Shown: in pieces, positions 60,708 through 64,000 of the stretch
Numbering within the stretch: position 1 is the first letter of the stretch
Layout: each line of letters starts with the position of its first letter
From: Seonamhaeicola sp.
GTDB lineage: Bacteria; Bacteroidota; Bacteroidia; Flavobacteriales; Flavobacteriaceae
Direction of reading: 5' to 3'
Length of the DNA stretch: 64,000 bases
NCBI RefSeq assembly: GCF_028281565.1
Contig: NZ_JANQJQ010000043.1
Coordinates: 124,001-188,000 of the forward strand
Made by a program: the position numbers and the translations under genes
Notes under the pieces: model-generated
Told to the model about the DNA's origin: nothing
What the model saw: only the letters and a program-made list of their open reading frames with translations
The model's database searches: none

Positions 60708-62636
60708 ATGTTACAAAGTATTATAGATAAGTCCACTGGATTCGAAAAAAGGTTCGAGAATGTAGATACTGTGGTATTCCAGGATTCAGAAAAAGCCTCA
60801 AGGGCCGTAGCCAGTGAGATTGCCGACCTTATTAGGGTCAAGCAGGCACAGAAACAGCCCTGTGTACTAGGGCTTGCGACTGGTTCTACCCCAAAAGGGT
60901 TGTATGCTGAACTTGTTCGCCTGCACAAGGAAGAAGGCCTAAGTTTTAAAAACGTTATAAGCTTTAACCTAGACGAATACTATCCAATGCAACCGGATTC
61001 CATACACAGCTATGTATATTTCATGAATGAGCTGCTTTTTAAGCACGTGGATATCTTGCCGGAGAATGTGCACATACCAGACGGGACCCTTTCCAAAGCC
61101 GATATATCTGACTACTGTGATCGCTATGAGTCGAAAATAGAACGCCTCGGAGGTATAGACCTTCAGGTCCTTGGAATTGGAGGCAACGGTCACATTGGTT
61201 TCAACGAATCGGGTTCTTTGCAGAATTCCAGGACCAGGTTGGTGGCCCTTGACCATATCACTAGGGTAGCTGCAAGTAAGGATTTTTCTGGATTAGGAAA
61301 TACGCCCCGGACAGCTATAACCTTGGGTGTGAAAAAAATCATGGAGGCCAAAAGGGTCATTTTAATGGCATGGGGAGAAGGCAAGTCAGATATAGTGAAA
61401 TCATCTGTAGAAGGCCCGGTAACTAGTCAGGTGCCGGCGTCCTACCTTCAAGAACACCATAATGCAACCTTTGTCCTCGACAAGGGGTCTGGGTCTAGGT
61501 TGACCCGTGTTGATACGCCATGGCTTGTTGAGAAAATAAACTGGACTGACAGGTTAATAAAAAAAGCGGTTTTGGGACTTGCGCTGCATTTGGATAAGCC
61601 AATCTTAATGCTTACAGATGCGGACTATATCGAAAATGGGATGAGCGACCTATTGACAGCATCTGGCCCGGCCTATGATATCAACATCAAGATATTCAAC
61701 GAGCTTCAGAACACCATTACTGGTTGGCCGGGAGGTAAACCCGGGGCAGACGATTCCAAACGTCCCGAACGTGCCGAACCGGCGAGTAAGCGGGTTTTGA
61801 TATTCAGCCCACATCCCGATGACGATATCATCAGTATGGGCGGAACGTTCAAACGGCTTGTGGATCAAGGACATGAGGTACATGTGGCATACCAGACTTC
61901 TGGTAATATAGCAGTGGCTGATGATGAGGCACATAGGTTTGCCAGTTTTGTTTGTGATTACAACGAGCATTTCAGTATAGAGAGCCCCGAAGCTATTAAG
62001 ATATATAAGGAAGCCACCAAATTCCTTGAAAGAAAGAAATCTGGCGATGTCGATATTCCGGAAGTTAGGGACATCAAAGGGCTCATTCGTAAAGGGGAGG
62101 CTAGAGCCACTAGTTATTTTGTGGGACTTAAGGAGGAACAAATACACTTCATGAACTTACCTTTCTACGAAACGGGAACCATTGAGAAGAGACCTATTGG
62201 AGAAGAGGATATAAAGATAACAGTGGATTTGATAGAGCAAATAAAACCGCATCAAGTCTATGCGGCAGGAGACCTTGCAGATCCACATGGTACTCATAAG
62301 GTGTGTTTGGATGTTATATTCGAGGCCATGAAGTGTCTTAAGCCAAAGAAATTCATGAAGGAATGTTGGCTGTGGCTTTACAGAGGTGCATGGCAGGAAT
62401 GGGGTATTGACGAGATAGAGATGGCCGTACCTATGGGGCCAGACCAAGTATTGGACAAGCGTTACGGGATTTTTAAGCATCAGTCGCAAAAGGATGGGGT
62501 GGTGTTTCAAGGAACTGATAGCAGAGAGTTTTGGCAACGTGCAGAGGATAGAAACAGTGAGACTGCCGAAATTTATGATAAGCTTGGGCTATCTCATTAT
62601 GCGGCTATGGAAGCTTTTGTAAGATGGGAATACTGA
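60708..62636 (+). CDS. nagB: Glucosamine-6-phosphate deaminase fused to PIG-L/LmbE deacetylase
   Basis: A 642-residue bifunctional protein. Residues about 20-275 are a NagB deaminase/isomerase: GLATGSTPKGLYAEL, FNLDEYYPMQPDSIHSY and GIGGNGHIGFNESGS (the His is kept; the Asp usual two residues before it is Asn). Residues about 363-610 are a PIG-L/LmbE zinc deacetylase: FSPHPDDDIISMGGTF and DLADPHGTHKVC. The fusion could convert GlcNAc-6-P to Fru-6-P by deacetylation and deamination, which would explain why no nagA lies nearby. The same fusion is common in Bacteroidota. Base composition looks richer in GC than neighbours. Confidence 0.9.
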   Translation: MLQSIIDKSTGFEKRFENVDTVVFQDSEKASRAVASEIADLIRVKQAQKQPCVLGLATGSTPKGLYAELVRLHKEEGLSFKNVISFNLDEYYPMQPDSIHSYVYFMNELLFKHVDILPENVHIPDGTLSKADISDYCDRYESKIERLGGIDLQVLGIGGNGHIGFNESGSLQNSRTRLVALDHITRVAASKDFSGLGNTPRTAITLGVKKIMEAKRVILMAWGEGKSDIVKSSVEGPVTSQVPASYLQEHHNATFVLDKGSGSRLTRVDTPWLVEKINWTDRLIKKAVLGLALHLDKPILMLTDADYIENGMSDLLTASGPAYDINIKIFNELQNTITGWPGGKPGADDSKRPERAEPASKRVLIFSPHPDDDIISMGGTFKRLVDQGHEVHVAYQTSGNIAVADDEAHRFASFVCDYNEHFSIESPEAIKIYKEATKFLERKKSGDVDIPEVRDIKGLIRKGEARATSYFVGLKEEQIHFMNLPFYETGTIEKRPIGEEDIKITVDLIEQIKPHQVYAAGDLADPHGTHKVCLDVIFEAMKCLKPKKFMKECWLWLYRGAWQEWGIDEIEMAVPMGPDQVLDKRYGIFKHQSQKDGVVFQGTDSREFWQRAEDRNSETAEIYDKLGLSHYAAMEAFVRWEY

Positions 62637-62765
62637 TTGTAAATATTAAATTAAGATTAATAGCGCTCTTAATAGTTTAGTTTAGTTGATAGGCCGTTTC
62701 CCAATGAGTTAACCATGATTGTTCAAACTAGGGGCGGTCTTCTTAAGAATTTAGGGTAATTAGTC

Positions 62766-63119
62766 TTGAAACAGAGAATAAATATGATGTTCAAGGGGGA
62801 AATAGAATACAGGTCACCCTATTATAGTTGGAAGCATAGTGAGCCGGGGATTTCGGTTGAACGCTATGAGAAGTTCGTCAACTGGGTTTCAGGTGAGTAC
62901 GACCTGTTACTCCAGGATGAAACGGACGGGCTCATTGTATTCAGTCCCAATGGCTGGGTAAGCATAAACAATGCCCCCGATACCGGTGGCCAAATTAATT
63001 TAATGTTGACCGTCAACCATAAATCAAAAAAGGAATCCGACAAGATTATTTCAGAGCTCTGTGAAATATATCGGCACGTACTGAGAATAATGGAAAAACC
63101 TGTAATGATTGCTAAATAA
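62766..63119 (+). CDS. Small unrecognised protein
   Basis: A 117-residue soluble protein I cannot assign. It has a mixed charged/aromatic N-terminus (EIEYRSPYYSWKHSEPGIS), a central VFSPNGWVSINNAP, and a helical end (KKESDKIISELCEIYRHVLRI). The frame opens with TTG at 62766; the ATG at 62784 (MMFKGEIEY) is an equally good start and would give 111 residues. It lies 20 bases before the mutase gene, on the same strand and within the amino-sugar operon, so a role tied to that pathway is possible. Confidence 0.6.
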   Translation: MKQRINMMFKGEIEYRSPYYSWKHSEPGISVERYEKFVNWVSGEYDLLLQDETDGLIVFSPNGWVSINNAPDTGGQINLMLTVNHKSKKESDKIISELCEIYRHVLRIMEKPVMIAK

Positions 63120-63139
63120 AAATAATAACAAAATATAGA

Positions 63140-64000
63140 ATGGCATTAATAAAATCGATTTCCGGAATTAGGGGAACCATTGGTGGAAGCGTAAATGATA
63201 ATTTAACGCCAATAGATGCGGTTAAGTTCGCCGCCTCTTATGGAACTTGGATAAAAAGAAGAAATACTAAAAAAGACCTTACTATTGTAATAGGTAGAGA
63301 TGCCAGAATCTCTGGAGATATGATAAGTAGTTTAGTAAGTAATACCCTGGTGGGTTTGGGAATTCATGTTAAGGATATTGGGCTGTCAACGACTCCAACA
63401 GTTGAAGTAGCCGTTCCCAAAGAGTCTGCCGATGGAGGTATTATCATAACTGCTAGCCATAACCCAAAGCAATGGAATGCTCTTAAACTCTTAAATGAGA
63501 AAGGTGAGTTTTTAAATGCTGAAGACGGATTAGAAATTCTAAAAATAGCGGACCAAAATGACTATATCTTTGCTGAGCTTGATGATTTAGGTAGTTACAA
63601 TGAAGAAAATGGCTATATAGATAGACATATTGATGAAGTTCTGAAACTGGGTTTGGTTAATGTTCACGCAATCAAACAATCAAAATTTAAAGTTGTAGTT
63701 GATGCTGTAAATTCAACTGGAGGAATAGCTATACCTGCATTATTAAAAAAGTTAGGAGTAGAATGTACAAAGTTATATTGCGAACCTAATGGCAAATTTC
63801 CTCATAACCCCGAACCGTTAAAGGAACACTTAACAGATATATCCGAATTGGTTATCAAGGAAAAGGCTGATTTTGGTATTGTTGTAGATCCTGATGTAGA
63901 TAGATTAGCCATTGTATGTGAAGATGGTTCTATGTTTGGAGAAGAGTATACCTTGGTGGCATGTGCTGATTACGTGCTTGGTCAATCTAAAAACAAACAT
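63140..64000 (+). CDS. Phosphoglucosamine/phosphoacetylglucosamine mutase-type enzyme, N-terminal part (cut by window end)
   Basis: The first 287 codons of an alpha-D-phosphohexomutase, beginning MALIKSISGIRGTIGGS. Present are the substrate loop VIGRDARISG, the phosphoserine loop TASHNPKQWNALK (active Ser near residue 105) and the metal-binding loop VDPDVDRLAIV. The sugar-binding and C-terminal domains are outside the window. It resembles the GlmM-type enzymes of Bacteroidota. In this operon, conversion of GlcNAc-1-P to GlcNAc-6-P would complete the route to NagB; alternatively it is the housekeeping glmM. Confidence 0.88.
   Translation, partial: MALIKSISGIRGTIGGSVNDNLTPIDAVKFAASYGTWIKRRNTKKDLTIVIGRDARISGDMISSLVSNTLVGLGIHVKDIGLSTTPTVEVAVPKESADGGIIITASHNPKQWNALKLLNEKGEFLNAEDGLEILKIADQNDYIFAELDDLGSYNEENGYIDRHIDEVLKLGLVNVHAIKQSKFKVVVDAVNSTGGIAIPALLKKLGVECTKLYCEPNGKFPHNPEPLKEHLTDISELVIKEKADFGIVVDPDVDRLAIVCEDGSMFGEEYTLVACADYVLGQSKNKH

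Noticed and set aside
63140-64000. Certain assignment as housekeeping glmM
   Set aside because: The N-terminal 287 codons fit GlmM-type enzymes, but the operon context suggests a catabolic GlcNAc-phosphate mutase; without the C-terminal part I leave the symbol empty.

Overview
The window is a stretch of chromosome from an AT-rich member of Bacteroidota, almost certainly Flavobacteriaceae. Several features point that way: gene orders folE-cysS-yidD and tpiA..prmA..clpS; DUF4293 next to a Rho with a long low-complexity insert; DUF3667, DUF1599, BT_3928-like and DUF4091/GH123 families; type IX secretion (T9SS) C-terminal sorting domains; and promoters of the Bacteroidota type (TTG-N19-TAnnTTTG), two of which are exact upstream of tRNA genes. 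T9SS cargo and glycan enzymes suggest a marine or otherwise polymer-degrading lifestyle, but that is inference.

Layout. 1-14.6 kb is housekeeping: a pepD fragment, amidohydrolase, yidD, cysS, folE, a FadL/OmpP1-type porin, a Trp/Gly-Ser/Arg-rich lipoprotein, proS, tRNA-Glu, rpsT, an acetyltransferase, an outer-membrane protein, rho and DUF4293. 14.6-26.6 kb holds a phosphodiesterase, an unknown gene, truA, an ABC exporter, DUF3667, cdaA (c-di-AMP), a lipoprotein, folP, DUF1599, a DoxX/MauE-like protein, an orphan ABC permease, a TlpA-like lipoprotein and tpiA. 26.8-31.9 kb looks like an insertion between tpiA and prmA: a secreted beta-helix protein, a T9SS protein made of near-identical 75-residue repeats, and a TPR sensor kinase/LuxR regulator pair. 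32-34.4 kb has prmA, a lactonase, clpS and a metal-binding protein. 34.5-39.5 kb is a damage-inducible mutagenesis cassette: a LexA-like repressor divergent from dinB and an error-prone DnaE, with a perfect operator dyad enclosing the dinB -7 element. 39.5-43.5 kb is a sulfur-handling cluster (MBL-rhodanese, TauE/SafE, two YeeE/YedE halves, Crp/Fnr). tRNA-Arg(ACG) follows at 43.6 kb.

The most interesting region is 43.7-64 kb. Just downstream of tRNA-Arg, the last 17 bases of the tRNA 3' region are repeated twice, as expected for integration scars. Then come four GH123 (beta-N-acetylgalactosaminidase-type) proteins, an SGNH esterase, GEVED-domain secreted proteins and a CBM9-like protein. These are followed by a complete-looking cytoplasmic route: an APH-type N-acetylhexosamine 1-kinase, a sugar-1-phosphate nucleotidyltransferase, a UDP-sugar 4-epimerase, an FHS-family sugar importer, a NagB-PIG-L deacetylase fusion, a small unknown protein and a phosphoglucosamine-mutase-type enzyme cut by the window end. 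I read this as a Leloir-like N-acetylgalactosamine salvage pathway (GalNAc -> GalNAc-1-P -> UDP-GalNAc -> UDP-GlcNAc -> GlcNAc-1-P -> GlcNAc-6-P -> GlcN-6-P -> Fru-6-P). It would replace the usual AgaA/AgaS or NagK/NagA routes. A sequence motif shared by three promoter regions of this cluster suggests one regulator. No SusC/SusD pair and no integrase are visible inside the window.

Small-scale structure worth noting: an 11-copy heptamer array that both encodes the end of FolP and abuts the start codon of the next gene; a family of GTCAT-type inverted repeats; a GGGCGTT-type dispersed element; and several perfect long hairpins.
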